NCBI GenBank assembly: GCA_027483445.1
Contig: JAIXUS010000018.1
Location: 1-64,000 of the forward strand
Reading direction: 5' to 3'
Source: Bacteroidota bacterium
GTDB taxonomy: Bacteria > Bacteroidota > Bacteroidia > M30B66
DNA: 64,000 nt
Below, one piece after another: positions 45,697 to 54,691 of the stretch. The notes under the pieces are model-generated. The model saw only the letters and a list, made by a program, of their open reading frames with translations. It was not told the origin of the DNA and did not search any database. Position 1 is the first letter of the stretch. Each line of letters starts with the position of its first letter. Both the position numbers and the translations under genes were made by a program.

Positions 45697-46818
45697 ATGG
45701 ACGTTTCGTTTCTTCAAGAGGCCATTCGGCAAAGAGCTATGCAGGGACTTTTCAGAACCTTTGCCGGGCCTGGAAAGGGTATCGATTTTTGTTCGAACGA
45801 TTACCTGGGCTTATCGCAGTTGCAGCCTGAACCTCAATCGTTAAATCCAATCTTGGGTTTAGGCTCCGGGGCTTCAAGACTCATCAGCGGAAATCATGCA
45901 CTGGCCGAAGAAACCGAAGCCTGGGTAGCCGAGCACTTTGGTGCAGATTCAGCGCTATGGTATGGCTCAGGCTACCTGGCCAATCTTGGTCTTTTCTCCT
46001 GTTTGGCCTCCCGTGGCGATACCTATTTATACGACGAGTTCATTCATGCCTCAATCCGCGATGGCCTTAGGCTTTCTCAGGCTCATGCTTATTCATTTCG
46101 GCATAACGATTTAGAAGCACTGCGCCAAAAAGCCTCTGTGGCGCGAGGTCGGGTGTTTGTGGTAATCGAGTCGGTATATTCGATGGATGGCGATACGCCC
46201 CCACTGGAAGCAATCGTTAAGCTATGCAGAGACTTGGGTTGGTATCTAATTGTGGATGAGGCCCATAGTTTAGGTGTTTTTGGCAATCGTGGCGAGGGGC
46301 ATACGTTTTCTCAAGGTTGGGATGACGTGCTGCTGGCCCGGGTGCTCACCTTTGGCAAGGCTGCCGGCTTCCATGGGGCCATGGTTTTGGGCTCACCAGT
46401 ACTAAAGGAGTACCTCACCCAGTTTTCACGTCCCTTAATTTACACGACAGCTTCGAGTCGGGCCGATTTTATAACACTCAGGTTCAAGCTCGAAAAGCTA
46501 TTGATGGCCGAAGAAGCACGGTTGAGCCTTTTTCGAAATGTTGAGCAGTTTATCCGCGGCATGACCCAAACCTCGTTGGCCTTGATGCCGTCGGTTTCGC
46601 CCATTCAGTCGGTGCTCTGTGATGGTAACGATGCTGCAGTGCGCCTTGCAGAATTGCTCAGTGCCGAAGGTTTTGAGGTGCGGGCAGTGAGGAGCCCAAC
46701 CGTACCGAAGGGAACCGAGCGTATTCGGATTATTCTCCACAGTTTCAATACCCAAGAACAAGTGGGAGCTTTGGTTTCAGCCCTGAGCCACCACGAGGCA
46801 CTCATGAAAATTTCATGA
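45697..46818 (+). CDS. bioF: 8-amino-7-oxononanoate synthase-like enzyme
   Basis: 373 residues, alpha-oxoamine synthase family (PLP, fold type I). FCSNDYLGLS starts the core, then GSGASRLISGNHALAEETE, DEFIHASIRDGLRLS, SVYSMDGDTPPL, DEAHSLGVFG, and the cofactor lysine in TFGKAAGFHGA. It joins pimeloyl-ACP or -CoA with alanine. Close relatives include 2-amino-3-ketobutyrate CoA ligase, but position two genes after bioB supports BioF. Confidence 0.92.
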   Translation: MDVSFLQEAIRQRAMQGLFRTFAGPGKGIDFCSNDYLGLSQLQPEPQSLNPILGLGSGASRLISGNHALAEETEAWVAEHFGADSALWYGSGYLANLGLFSCLASRGDTYLYDEFIHASIRDGLRLSQAHAYSFRHNDLEALRQKASVARGRVFVVIESVYSMDGDTPPLEAIVKLCRDLGWYLIVDEAHSLGVFGNRGEGHTFSQGWDDVLLARVLTFGKAAGFHGAMVLGSPVLKEYLTQFSRPLIYTTASSRADFITLRFKLEKLLMAEEARLSLFRNVEQFIRGMTQTSLALMPSVSPIQSVLCDGNDAAVRLAELLSAEGFEVRAVRSPTVPKGTERIRIILHSFNTQEQVGALVSALSHHEALMKIS

Positions 46819-46834
46819 TTTTTTCATGTATCGG

Positions 46835-46864
46835 TTGGAAATTTCAAAAATCGTCCTACTTTTG
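46835..46864 (+). promoter_or_regulatory. rpmH: rpmH promoter, complete Bacteroidota form
   Basis: TTG at 46835-46837, exactly 19 bp, then TACTTTTG at 46857-46864. The -7 box ends 20 bp before the ATG at 46885. Confidence 0.75.
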
Positions 46865-46884
46865 CGTTCCCAATTTTTGAGGTC

Positions 46885-47043
46885 ATGGTAAGAACGTTTC
46901 AACCCTCCATCCGGAAAAGGAAGAACAAGCACGGATTCCGTGAACGCATGTCAACAGCCAATGGCCGTCGTGTGCTGGCAGCCCGCCGTGCCCGTGGCCG
47001 CAAGCGTCTTACAGTTTCCAGCGAGAAGCTGCACAAGCGTTAA
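46885..47043 (+). CDS. rpmH: 50S ribosomal protein L34
   Basis: 52 residues. The protein reads [18 protein letters not shown], then [19 protein letters not shown] and [14 protein letters not shown]: a complete, standard L34. It has its own promoter and a terminator right after. In many bacteria rpmH lies with rnpA, yidC or dnaA; here it is alone between bioF and a hydrolase gene. Confidence 0.98.
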   Translation: MVRTFQPSIRKRKNKHGFRERMSTANGRRVLAARRARGRKRLTVSSEKLHKR

Positions 47044-47062
47044 TTGTTGATTCCTGAACTTG

Positions 47063-47905
47063 TTAAGCGGCCCCAAAGCCGCTTTTTTCATGTGTATGGG
47101 TTTGAACCCATTTTCGCACAGCTTTTTCCGACAGTAAATTATGTCCTAACTCAAGGCTGAAAGTGCGACAAGCTACCTGGTGTTTTTTCAGGTATAGCAT
47201 GGTTTCTTTTGGCGGTAAAACGGCGTCGTATTGTCCCAAATAAATTTCTACACCACCTTCGATTTGTTGCGCCAAAACGGCTAAATCACTGGCCGAAAGC
47301 TGGCAGTTGCGGTAAAACATCCAGGTGTTAAACAACTGCTCCCGCTTGGCTTTACTGGCAATCTCAAAGCGATAAAACGAGGCGGTCTTTCCTGAAATAA
47401 GCCTAAGCCTCTCGGCCACAAAAATTCCCGAGTAGGCAATGTGGGGTAAATGCACAAAGGCCTTGAATAGCCAATTTCCCATAAGGGTTTGGGTAATCAA
47501 ACGGTAACCTTGGCGAACCGGAAGGCCATCAGGCGCGAGTAGCGCCAACCTACCTACATGCTGCACATTATGGTGCGCTACAAACTGAGCCACCCGGGCG
47601 CCAATCGAATAGGCCAACAGGTCAATTTGAGTTGCACCAACGCACTGCAATATGGCCTGAAACCACGCTTTAGCATACTGCGCATCAAAGGTGTCCGCGA
47701 ATGAGCCTAAGGCATTTTGGCCATGAAAAGCCAGATCAACCTGCACAAAGGTATACCGCTCGGCCAACACCTCCTCCCAATATTTAAACGACTCACATCG
47801 CTGTCCATAGCCATGAAACAACAGTAAGAACGCTTTCCCGGAGCCCTTTACAGTGAGGTTCCATTGGTCTTGATTCACCCGAAATGTAAATGGTCGACTT
47901 TCCAT
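47063..47905 (-). CDS. Alpha/beta hydrolase
   Basis: 280 residues. LLLFHGYGQRCESF holds the oxyanion-hole HG motif. The nucleophile elbow is LAYSIGARVAQFV (serine in a small-x-S-x-G turn), the acid is probably in IYLGQYDAVLPP, and the histidine in LELGHNLLSEKAV. No signal peptide, so cytosolic. The triad is complete, but substrate cannot be predicted. It converges with rpmH, sharing its terminator, and diverges from the membrane protein gene at 47943 with only 37 bp between the starts. Confidence 0.88.
   Translation of the reverse strand: MESRPFTFRVNQDQWNLTVKGSGKAFLLLFHGYGQRCESFKYWEEVLAERYTFVQVDLAFHGQNALGSFADTFDAQYAKAWFQAILQCVGATQIDLLAYSIGARVAQFVAHHNVQHVGRLALLAPDGLPVRQGYRLITQTLMGNWLFKAFVHLPHIAYSGIFVAERLRLISGKTASFYRFEIASKAKREQLFNTWMFYRNCQLSASDLAVLAQQIEGGVEIYLGQYDAVLPPKETMLYLKKHQVACRTFSLELGHNLLSEKAVRKWVQTHTHEKSGFGAA
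47065..47088 (+). terminator. rpmH: Terminator of rpmH, overlapping the 3' end of the convergent hydrolase gene
   Basis: AAGCGGC (47065-47071) / GCCGCTT (47078-47084) with a 6-nt loop and T run to 47088. The stem also codes the last residues of the alpha/beta hydrolase on the other strand. Confidence 0.88.
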
Positions 47906-47942
47906 TGTCCGGTTTACCGGTTGAAAGTAATAATTTTAGCGC

Positions 47943-49265
47943 ATGGCCGAAGGCGTTTTGCTCCTGCTGTATTTCCTTTTTTTCGGGTTGCTCGTTTTTT
48001 TGAGCCCATGGTTTCGTGTACCGGGCTTTAATGGCACCTGGAGCCTCGGGCTGTTCATGCTTAAGTTTGCAGCCGGAATGGCTGTAGCCTGGATTTACAC
48101 GCACATCTACAGCGATCGGAGTACGGCCGATGTGTACAAACTTTTCGACGACTCACGATACCTCTATGAAGCACTCGAGAAAAACCCGGGCGATTATTGG
48201 CGGATGATTTTTGGCCTGGATGAAAATGCGCCTTACTACGATGTGTACTACAACCGCATGAACAACTGGTTTAACAAGTACACCTTTAACCCTTCTTTTT
48301 TTAACGATACCCGAACAATCATCAGGGTAAATGCGCTCATTCGCCTGTTTTCCTTTGGCTATTATTCCATACATGTTATGGTATGGTCATTTGTCTCGTT
48401 GCTAGGAACGGTAATGATTTCACGAGCCGTTTTCCCACTGCTCAACATAAACCGTTACGCCCTGCTGGCCGCCTTGTTTGGCATTCCTTCGGTGCTGGCC
48501 TGGGGTTCTGCATTGCTCAAAGAAGGCTTGTTGCTTCTTTTTATGGGTGCGTTACTGCTCGGCTTTTTTAAATCACTCACTTCTGGAGTTTCAATCAGTA
48601 GCCTTGCCTTATTGCTCTTCGGTACAGCCGGATTTTTTGTGCTTAAGGTGCATGTTTTTCTAGCGCTTTTGCCGGCTCTCGCCGGATGTCTTCTCGCCTT
48701 CCGCCTAAAGAAAATTCCGGTACACTGGTGCTTTGTTATTGTGCTTTCGGCAAGCACATTGGCCTTTGGACTGTTCAGTTGGCTTTATCCTCAAATCGAC
48801 TTACTCGAGTGGATGGCCCACCGCCAACAAGCGATGCTTCGGTTAGCCCATTACACCGACTCAGGAAGCATGCTCTTTGTCAATCCGCTGGATGGCACAT
48901 GGATGTCGGTGTTGCGTAATCTGCCCGAAGCCTTACTCAGTGCTTTCTTCCGCCCATGGGTAACCGAAGCCGATGGTGCCCTGCAATGGCTCGCAGCCTT
49001 AGAAAACTTGATGCTTGCCTTGCTCATTTTACCGGCCATACTGTTCCGAAAAACGTGCAGCCGCGAACAAATAATCTTGGTAGGCTTTTGCTTCACCTTT
49101 ACGTTCGTATTGTTTGCTTTTATGGGGCTTACCACACCTGTATTAGGCACTTTGGTTCGTTACCGTATGCCGGCTTTGCTGTTTTTTGTGCTGGGCATCG
49201 TCCAGCTCACCGATTACAGAGCCTTCGTTTCACAACTCAAAATCTGGTTCCGATATGACAACTAA
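47943..49265 (+). CDS. Polytopic membrane protein of unknown function
   Basis: 440 residues with about ten hydrophobic segments. After two N-terminal helices comes a soluble loop (about 50-120) with DDSRYLYEALEKNPGDYWRMIFG and many aromatic residues. The overall look, with a large loop after the first helices, resembles GT-C glycosyltransferase-like proteins and O-antigen-related membrane proteins, but I see no diagnostic motif. The last 11 bases overlap the SDR gene start, so the two are co-translated. Confidence 0.7.
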   Translation: MAEGVLLLLYFLFFGLLVFLSPWFRVPGFNGTWSLGLFMLKFAAGMAVAWIYTHIYSDRSTADVYKLFDDSRYLYEALEKNPGDYWRMIFGLDENAPYYDVYYNRMNNWFNKYTFNPSFFNDTRTIIRVNALIRLFSFGYYSIHVMVWSFVSLLGTVMISRAVFPLLNINRYALLAALFGIPSVLAWGSALLKEGLLLLFMGALLLGFFKSLTSGVSISSLALLLFGTAGFFVLKVHVFLALLPALAGCLLAFRLKKIPVHWCFVIVLSASTLAFGLFSWLYPQIDLLEWMAHRQQAMLRLAHYTDSGSMLFVNPLDGTWMSVLRNLPEALLSAFFRPWVTEADGALQWLAALENLMLALLILPAILFRKTCSREQIILVGFCFTFTFVLFAFMGLTTPVLGTLVRYRMPALLFFVLGIVQLTDYRAFVSQLKIWFRYDN

Positions 49266-50019
49266 TACCTACCTGATTACCGGCGCAAGCTCGGGCATTG
49301 GGCAGGCCTGTGCCGAAATATTGGCAGGTCAAGGCGTTCGCCTTATTCTTACCGCCCGCCGGGCTGATCGCCTCAATGCCCTCAAGCAGAAACTCGAGGC
49401 TAAAGGTGCCCTGATACATACAGCCAGCTTCGATATCCGTAGCCGAAAGGCCTGCGAAGATTTTGTGGCCGGAATACCCGAGCCTTTTCGTGCTGTACGT
49501 GTTTTGGTCAATAATGCTGGACTGGCGGCCGGTTTAGACCCAATACAGCGTGGAAATCCCGACCATTGGGACCGCATGATTGATACCAATCTCAAGGGTT
49601 TGCTCTATTTAAGTAGAGCGGTTGTTCCATTGTTACAAGCTGTTGAGGGAGCTCAAATCATTAACATCGGTTCGATAGCCGGAAAGGAAGTTTACCCCAA
49701 TGGAAATGTATATTGTGCTTCCAAGCATGCGGTAGATGCCCTTACACGGGGCATGCGTATGGATCTTCAGCCACTGGGAATCAGGGTGAGTTCGGTAAGT
49801 CCGGGCATGGTCGAAACTGAGTTCTCGCTTGTTCGGTTTGATGGCGATGCACAGAAAGCAGCTTTAGTCTATAAAGGGCTTGAGCCTTTGATGGCCGAAG
49901 ACATTGCCGCTCAGGTGAAATACATTGCTCAACAACCTTTCAGAATTACCATTGCCGATGTGGTAATTTTTCCGGCAGCACAGGCCTCTTCACGCGATGT
50001 GTTACGCCGCAACGAGTGA
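49255..50019 (+). CDS. NADP-type short-chain dehydrogenase/reductase (YdfG-like)
   Basis: 254 residues from ATG 49255; the longer frame lies in the upstream gene. Cofactor motif TGASSGIGQ with the basic RRAD after beta-2, which favours NADP. NNAGLA, catalytic serine in INIGSIAGKEVYPNGNVY, and YCASKHAVDAL with the Tyr/Lys pair. DLQPLGIRVSSVSPGMVETEF is typical of the YdfG/3-hydroxy acid and serine dehydrogenase group. The 3' end overlaps the convergent AlkB-type gene by 18 bp. Confidence 0.9.
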   Translation: MTTNTYLITGASSGIGQACAEILAGQGVRLILTARRADRLNALKQKLEAKGALIHTASFDIRSRKACEDFVAGIPEPFRAVRVLVNNAGLAAGLDPIQRGNPDHWDRMIDTNLKGLLYLSRAVVPLLQAVEGAQIINIGSIAGKEVYPNGNVYCASKHAVDALTRGMRMDLQPLGIRVSSVSPGMVETEFSLVRFDGDAQKAALVYKGLEPLMAEDIAAQVKYIAQQPFRITIADVVIFPAAQASSRDVLRRNE

Positions 50020-51066
50020 GGAAGAACCTCTGCCATCACCGTCAATTCTTGGATTCATTACTTTAAACCATAGCGGTGGAATGGTGCTGAGCAACATCAT
50101 TGCAGGGTAACCGGCCGGAAGCTGAGGGCTATCGTCGAAATGCCTCAAAACTTGATACTTTCGTGAGGCTTTATAGTGGTGATCAGCGTGTCGGGTGAGT
50201 TCGAAGAGCATGACTCTCCCCAAGGTGTAATTCGAATTCCACGAATGGCTCGGGAGCACCTTTTCATAAACACCGGGCGATCTTTCTTTTCTCGATAAGC
50301 CATAATGCTCGATGTAATTAATGGTTTCCAGTAAAAGAATACCAATCAAGGCTGTAATTACAAATAGCATCAGGGTTTGGAGTCCGAATGATAACCCGAT
50401 TCCGAAAAGCAGAGCAATTTGAGCCACCTGAAACCAAAGCATAGTGTTGGGCCAACTCAGAAAACGGTGGCCATCCTTGCGTAGCAAATCTCCCTGAATG
50501 CGCCAGGCAGAAAGGTAGCTGCCCATGATCGACCGAATCCAAAAGGCATATAGCGATTCATGTTTGCGGGCTGTTGCCGGGTCGTGCGGAGTGGCTACAT
50601 ACCGGTGGTGGCCTCGGTTATGCTCCACATAAAAGTGAAGGTAAAGCGACGATAACAAGAGCATCCAGGCCATAACCCGCTCAGATTGTGCAGCCCTGTG
50701 TCCAAGCTCATGGGCCACGTTAATGCCTAATACACCAGAACAAATGCCGGTTGCACTAATCATCCCGATAAGCTGTAAAGTGCTGAAGCTACCTGTACTT
50801 ACGCGAAACAAAAACAATCCAATGATGAACCATTGAAGTGGCACGCTCAGGTAGAGCACATAATCGTACAACTTGTCTTTGAGGGCAGAGTTTTCTTCGT
50901 TTTCGTTGAGGTTTTCCGTGCTGATGGGGAGCCATTGTTCCAGGGCAGGAATAACCACAAAGGCGTAGATAAGGGTTAGAAACGCGAACCATTCCGGCCT
51001 CCAAAGTGCCAGTACTGCTGTTGCTGGTATGGTGTACCCGCTCAGATATTTCAATTCACGCAACAT
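50002..51066 (-). CDS. AlkB-type membrane di-iron monooxygenase (alkane 1-monooxygenase-like)
   Basis: 354 residues from ATG 51066; the 27 extra residues to a TTG at 51147 are not family-like. All histidine boxes of AlkB-type hydroxylases are present: HELGH, EHNRGHHR, NYIEHYGL and LTRHADHH, between six or so membrane helices. Family enzymes hydroxylate terminal alkyl carbons using rubredoxin electrons; no rubredoxin gene is in the window. Fatty-acid or other membrane substrates are possible. The 3' end overlaps the SDR gene by 18 bp, and 92 bp separate its start from the divergent T9SS protein gene. Confidence 0.93.
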   Translation of the reverse strand: MLRELKYLSGYTIPATAVLALWRPEWFAFLTLIYAFVVIPALEQWLPISTENLNENEENSALKDKLYDYVLYLSVPLQWFIIGLFLFRVSTGSFSTLQLIGMISATGICSGVLGINVAHELGHRAAQSERVMAWMLLLSSLYLHFYVEHNRGHHRYVATPHDPATARKHESLYAFWIRSIMGSYLSAWRIQGDLLRKDGHRFLSWPNTMLWFQVAQIALLFGIGLSFGLQTLMLFVITALIGILLLETINYIEHYGLSRKERSPGVYEKVLPSHSWNSNYTLGRVMLFELTRHADHHYKASRKYQVLRHFDDSPQLPAGYPAMMLLSTIPPLWFKVMNPRIDGDGRGSSSLVAA

Positions 51067-51158
51067 ATCCAGGTTTTTCAGTGTCTGCTCAAAATTAATG
51101 AAAATCGCTTTTTTACCCAAGCCATGGCCCTTACCTTTGGGCACCAACCTGATAGTAG

Positions 51159-53696
51159 ATGAAAAATCGTGTGCTGTTGTTATTTACCGTAGTTCAAATT
51201 GGTCTATCCGCATTCCTGTTCACAAGGGAAAGTGAGGAGGAGCGTGAACGGTCGAATCGTTTTTTACCGGTTCCTGGCGATACCCGGGTATTGCGAAAAG
51301 AAGAGGAGAGTGAAGCCGAGGAACACCGCAAGCGGATGGAGTGGATCGAGCGCATTCACCGCGCAGCACCCGGTGTTGATTGGAGGGCCATCGACCGAAA
51401 TACGCGTTATACCAAATACCTCGCAGCGGCCGGTCAGGGCAATCGCAGTAGTGGAGGTTCGGCCAGCGTAGCCAATGGTTTGTTGGAAGGTATGTGGATT
51501 GAAAAAGGGAGCGGAAACCTGGCCGGAAGAACCCGCTGGGCCGATTACGATACCTTGAGCGAAAAGATTTATCTCGTAAGCGATGGGGGAAATGTATGGA
51601 GAGGGAATTTGGATGGCACTGCGTGGGAGGTGCTCAACGACCGACTTCAATTCGATAATCCATGCATGATTCGGGCAATTAGACGCGAAGGGTTGTTTAG
51701 AATTTTAGTAGCCACATGGAGCCAAATGGCGTATTACAGCGACGATGCCGGCGAGACCTGGCAGGTAGTTCAGGGCTTCGAAAACCTCAATGGAGGTTCT
51801 CAGCGCATCGAACGAATGGTTGTGGCCGACGATGCCTCGGCAACAGTGTACGCATTGGTTTCGTCGCCAATTTCTGGTCAAAGTGGAACACATCATGTTG
51901 TTTACCGCTCCACCAATCAGGGAGCCAGTTTTTCCCAGTACTTCGTTGTTCCGGGTTCGCAAAATGTGTCTATTGGTCCGGGCGATTTATGGGCGGCACA
52001 TTACGGAGAATCTGCTCCTTATGTGCTTTTCAACAATTCGCTTTACCGCATCAATACAGCCGACAGCACCCTTGAATTGCGGGGGCAGCTTGCTCCTTCA
52101 GGAGCTACCGACTATGTAATGTTGGCCGGTTATCGTTCTGAAGCTTCCGAAGTACTTCTTTATGCCTATTTCGACCGTTCTGTCTATCGCTCAGCCGATG
52201 AAGGTCAGACCTGGACACTTCAAATGAATCTGGATCGCGATCCATTCTTTAAAACCAGCTTCTCTGCCTCTGTTAATACACCCGATGTGTTGTATTTCGG
52301 CGATATTGAGTGCTACCGAAGCAACAACGGCGGGCAAGGTTTTCAGCGAATAAACGAGTGGTTCGAGTATTACGACAATGTGACTTTTATGCTCCATGCC
52401 GATATTCCTTCGGTGAACTGCTTACGCCGCGACGATGGCTCCGAATTTCAGCTCATCAACACCGACGGTGGCGTGTATTATTCAAACAACAACCTCATTC
52501 AGGTAAGGAATATTTCCTTACAGGGCTTACACATCAGCCAGTATTACTCCTCACTCACCGCCATTTACGATACCTCTATGTTGTTTTTGGGGTCTCAGGA
52601 TCAGGGGTATCAGCGTTCGCTAAGCGAAAATGGAGGCATTCGAAACTTTGAGCAGGTCATTAGCGGCGATTATGGCCATCTGGTGAGCTCGAATGAAGGA
52701 GCCAGCGTTTGGATGGTGTATCCCGGCTTTGCCATTTTTTACCCCAATTCTTCCAGTGATGTTTCGGCGAGCTGGGATTTTGATGGAGGAAATATTTATT
52801 GGATGCCACCCATCATGGCCGATCCCTTCGACGAAGCACAGTGCTATCTGGCCAATGGTTCGCGAATCATGAAGCTACAATATGGGGGCGACCAGATTAA
52901 TGCCAGCCAATTGCCCGGTAATTTCTTGGGTGGAATTTCGGCTATGGCCTACTCGCCGGTCGACAATAACCGATGGTATGTGCTCACAGAGAGTGGACGG
53001 TTTTATACCTCAACAGATGGAGGCGACACATGGACATTCACTACCATCAGCGGCGCCCCGGGAGCCAACTATTTATATGGGAACTGCATTTTGCCTTCTA
53101 CTGTGAATCCTGATGTGGTGTACATTTCTGGCAGCGGTTACTCCAATGCTCCGGTGTTTAAGTCGACCAACAATGGGGCGAGCTTTACACCAATTGCTGC
53201 CGGTTTGCCATCCACTATGGCTTTCCGCCTCGCGGCAGCACCGAACGACGAGTTTATATTTGCGGCCACCGAAGTTGGGCCTTATGTGTATGTGCCATCC
53301 GACAATCAATGGTACGACTTAAGCGGCAACATTGCACCCGATCAGGCATATTGGTGGGTAGAATATATTCCGGCAATGAAAACAGCCCGCTTTTCGACTT
53401 ATGGACGTGGCGTTTGGGATTTCCGCATAAACAGTCCGCTGAACATAAATACAGCTGCTGCCCAAACTCTGCAAGTTTATCCGAACCCTGCAACCAATCA
53501 GGTTCAATTGCGTGGACTTTCTCCAGGCCTTACAGCGGTTCGGCTTTACGATTTAAGCGGTAAATTGATGTTCTCCCAAACCGTTTCAGCACAGGAAGCC
53601 ATATTGACGGGCTTAGGCAATCTCCCGCGCGGAATGTATGTACTGGTTACCGAGCAAGGCAAAACACGGCAGGGCCAGAAACTTATTTTACGGTAG
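51159..53696 (+). CDS. Large secreted beta-propeller (VPS10/BNR-like) protein with T9SS type A sorting domain
   Basis: 845 residues. An N-terminal hydrophobic segment (4-20) is the export signal. A charged helical stretch follows (25-70; EERERSNRF, EEESEAEEHRKRMEWIERIH). From about 110 the protein has many sialidase/VPS10-like blades with Asp-box-type turns: SDDAGETWQVV, STNQGASFSQ, SADEGQTWTL, STDGGDTWTF, STNNGASFTP. The C-terminal ~80 residues are a type A sorting domain: LQVYPNPATNQVQL, VRLYDLSGKLM, LPRGMYVLV, KLILR. It is probably secreted or surface-anchored. Similar proteins are called sortilin-like or glycosyl hydrolase-like; catalytic activity is not shown. Confidence 0.92.
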   Translation: MKNRVLLLFTVVQIGLSAFLFTRESEEERERSNRFLPVPGDTRVLRKEEESEAEEHRKRMEWIERIHRAAPGVDWRAIDRNTRYTKYLAAAGQGNRSSGGSASVANGLLEGMWIEKGSGNLAGRTRWADYDTLSEKIYLVSDGGNVWRGNLDGTAWEVLNDRLQFDNPCMIRAIRREGLFRILVATWSQMAYYSDDAGETWQVVQGFENLNGGSQRIERMVVADDASATVYALVSSPISGQSGTHHVVYRSTNQGASFSQYFVVPGSQNVSIGPGDLWAAHYGESAPYVLFNNSLYRINTADSTLELRGQLAPSGATDYVMLAGYRSEASEVLLYAYFDRSVYRSADEGQTWTLQMNLDRDPFFKTSFSASVNTPDVLYFGDIECYRSNNGGQGFQRINEWFEYYDNVTFMLHADIPSVNCLRRDDGSEFQLINTDGGVYYSNNNLIQVRNISLQGLHISQYYSSLTAIYDTSMLFLGSQDQGYQRSLSENGGIRNFEQVISGDYGHLVSSNEGASVWMVYPGFAIFYPNSSSDVSASWDFDGGNIYWMPPIMADPFDEAQCYLANGSRIMKLQYGGDQINASQLPGNFLGGISAMAYSPVDNNRWYVLTESGRFYTSTDGGDTWTFTTISGAPGANYLYGNCILPSTVNPDVVYISGSGYSNAPVFKSTNNGASFTPIAAGLPSTMAFRLAAAPNDEFIFAATEVGPYVYVPSDNQWYDLSGNIAPDQAYWWVEYIPAMKTARFSTYGRGVWDFRINSPLNINTAAAQTLQVYPNPATNQVQLRGLSPGLTAVRLYDLSGKLMFSQTVSAQEAILTGLGNLPRGMYVLVTEQGKTRQGQKLILR

Positions 53697-53824
53697 AGAT
53701 TGCCCGAAGAGTCTCAAAGGCACTAAAGTCTTTGTAGTAAGTTAAAGTGTTCGGCACGGAAAGATGCGTAAAAGGGTGCAAAGTCCCTTCCTGAGGTACA
53801 TTGCAGCTTCTAAATCAAAAAGGC

Positions 53825-54037
53825 TTACTCTTCGCAGGTATAGCTCCCTGAAATGAGTAAGGCCTGATCGCGGGCTTTGTCTTTGGCCAAGTCTCTATCT
53901 TCCCGACTTCCGCAGGTTTCTTCCTTATCAACCAACACATTTCCATTGCTGTCGGAAACTGTACAGATTACACATTTTCTGCAGGCGCCAAGGCTAATCA
54001 GCAGCACGAAGGCTGGGAGGATGAAGGCTTTTTTCAT
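53825..54037 (-). CDS. Tiny cysteine-rich lipoprotein A
   Basis: 70 residues. Lipoprotein signal MKKAFILPAFVLLISLGAC; after the acylated cysteine come RKCVICTV, then ETCGSRED and a C-terminal SYTCEE. Besides the lipid cysteine there are four cysteines, two in a CVIC pair. It starts 3 bp after the stop of its neighbour, with which it shares the CRKCxxCT start and the ETCG block. No family name known to me. Confidence 0.8.
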   Translation of the reverse strand: MKKAFILPAFVLLISLGACRKCVICTVSDSNGNVLVDKEETCGSREDRDLAKDKARDQALLISGSYTCEE

Positions 54038-54040
54038 GGT

Positions 54041-54256
54041 TTAATCGCGGGTGCACTTAAGGGTGAGTGAATCGGGAAGCGTACTTCTGTAAGTGAGTTC
54101 CTGCGCATCGAGTGTAGCTTTTCTGCCACAGGTTTCTGGGTAGGTATCAATAGTTGCTCCAGATGAAGTAACCGTGGTTGTGCAAGTCATGCATTTACGG
54201 CATGAGGCCTGAAACAAACCAATAAATAGAACAAAGAGAAGCGCGATATTTTTCAT
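54041..54256 (-). CDS. Tiny cysteine-rich lipoprotein B
   Basis: 71 residues from ATG 54256 (GTG 54262 possible). Lipoprotein signal MKNIALLFVLFIGLFQASC, then RKCMTCTT, PETCGRKA and a final LKCTRD. The cysteine layout matches lipoprotein A: lipid C, RKCxxC, ETCG, C near the end. Likely a duplicated pair in one transcript. Four non-lipid cysteines could form two disulfides or bind a metal. No known family. Confidence 0.8.
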   Translation of the reverse strand: MKNIALLFVLFIGLFQASCRKCMTCTTTVTSSGATIDTYPETCGRKATLDAQELTYRSTLPDSLTLKCTRD

Positions 54257-54424
54257 GACCACAAAAAAACAACGCTTTCACATTCCAGTTGTTGAATAAA
54301 GAGGGAAATAATCTTCATGTAGTCCAAAAAATTATGTACCAATTACTTGCAAGTCTTTGATTTTCTAAAATATAGCCCAGATGGCCACGGTTTTAACTTT
54401 TTTTGGTTTATGAAATGTTTGAGA

Positions 54425-54454
54425 TTGCATCTTTGGTTTTTTACCCTACATTTG
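54425..54454 (+). promoter_or_regulatory. Promoter of lipoprotein C
   Basis: TTG (54425-54427), exactly 19 bp, then TACATTTG (54447-54454), a full consensus match 25 bp before the ATG. Confidence 0.75.
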
Positions 54455-54479
54455 TCAAAACTCAAACAATCAAATTACA

Positions 54480-54677
54480 ATGAAAAAAGTATTTGCCGTT
54501 GTAGCCGTTGTGGCTCTGCTTGCTTCTTGCAAGAAAGATTACACTTGCAAGTGTACTGCTGCTGGTGTTACTACTAACATCGAAATCAAAGACGCTAAGA
54601 AAGCTGATGCTGAAGATGCTTGCAATGCATCAGGCGTTACTTACGGTCTTTTGGGTGGTTCTTGCACCCTCGAGTGA
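54480..54677 (+). CDS. Tiny cysteine-rich lipoprotein C
   Basis: 65 residues. Lipoprotein signal MKKVFAVVAVVALLASC, then KKDYTCKCTAAG, a charged middle (EIKDAKKADAEDAC) and a final GGSCTLE. It has four non-lipid cysteines: a TCKC pair, one in the middle and one near the end, the same order as lipoproteins A and B but with one more residue between the lipid cysteine and the pair. It has its own strong promoter and terminator, so it is expressed as a single gene, perhaps highly. Confidence 0.85.
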   Translation: MKKVFAVVAVVALLASCKKDYTCKCTAAGVTTNIEIKDAKKADAEDACNASGVTYGLLGGSCTLE

Positions 54678-54691
54678 TTTTAAAATAACTC

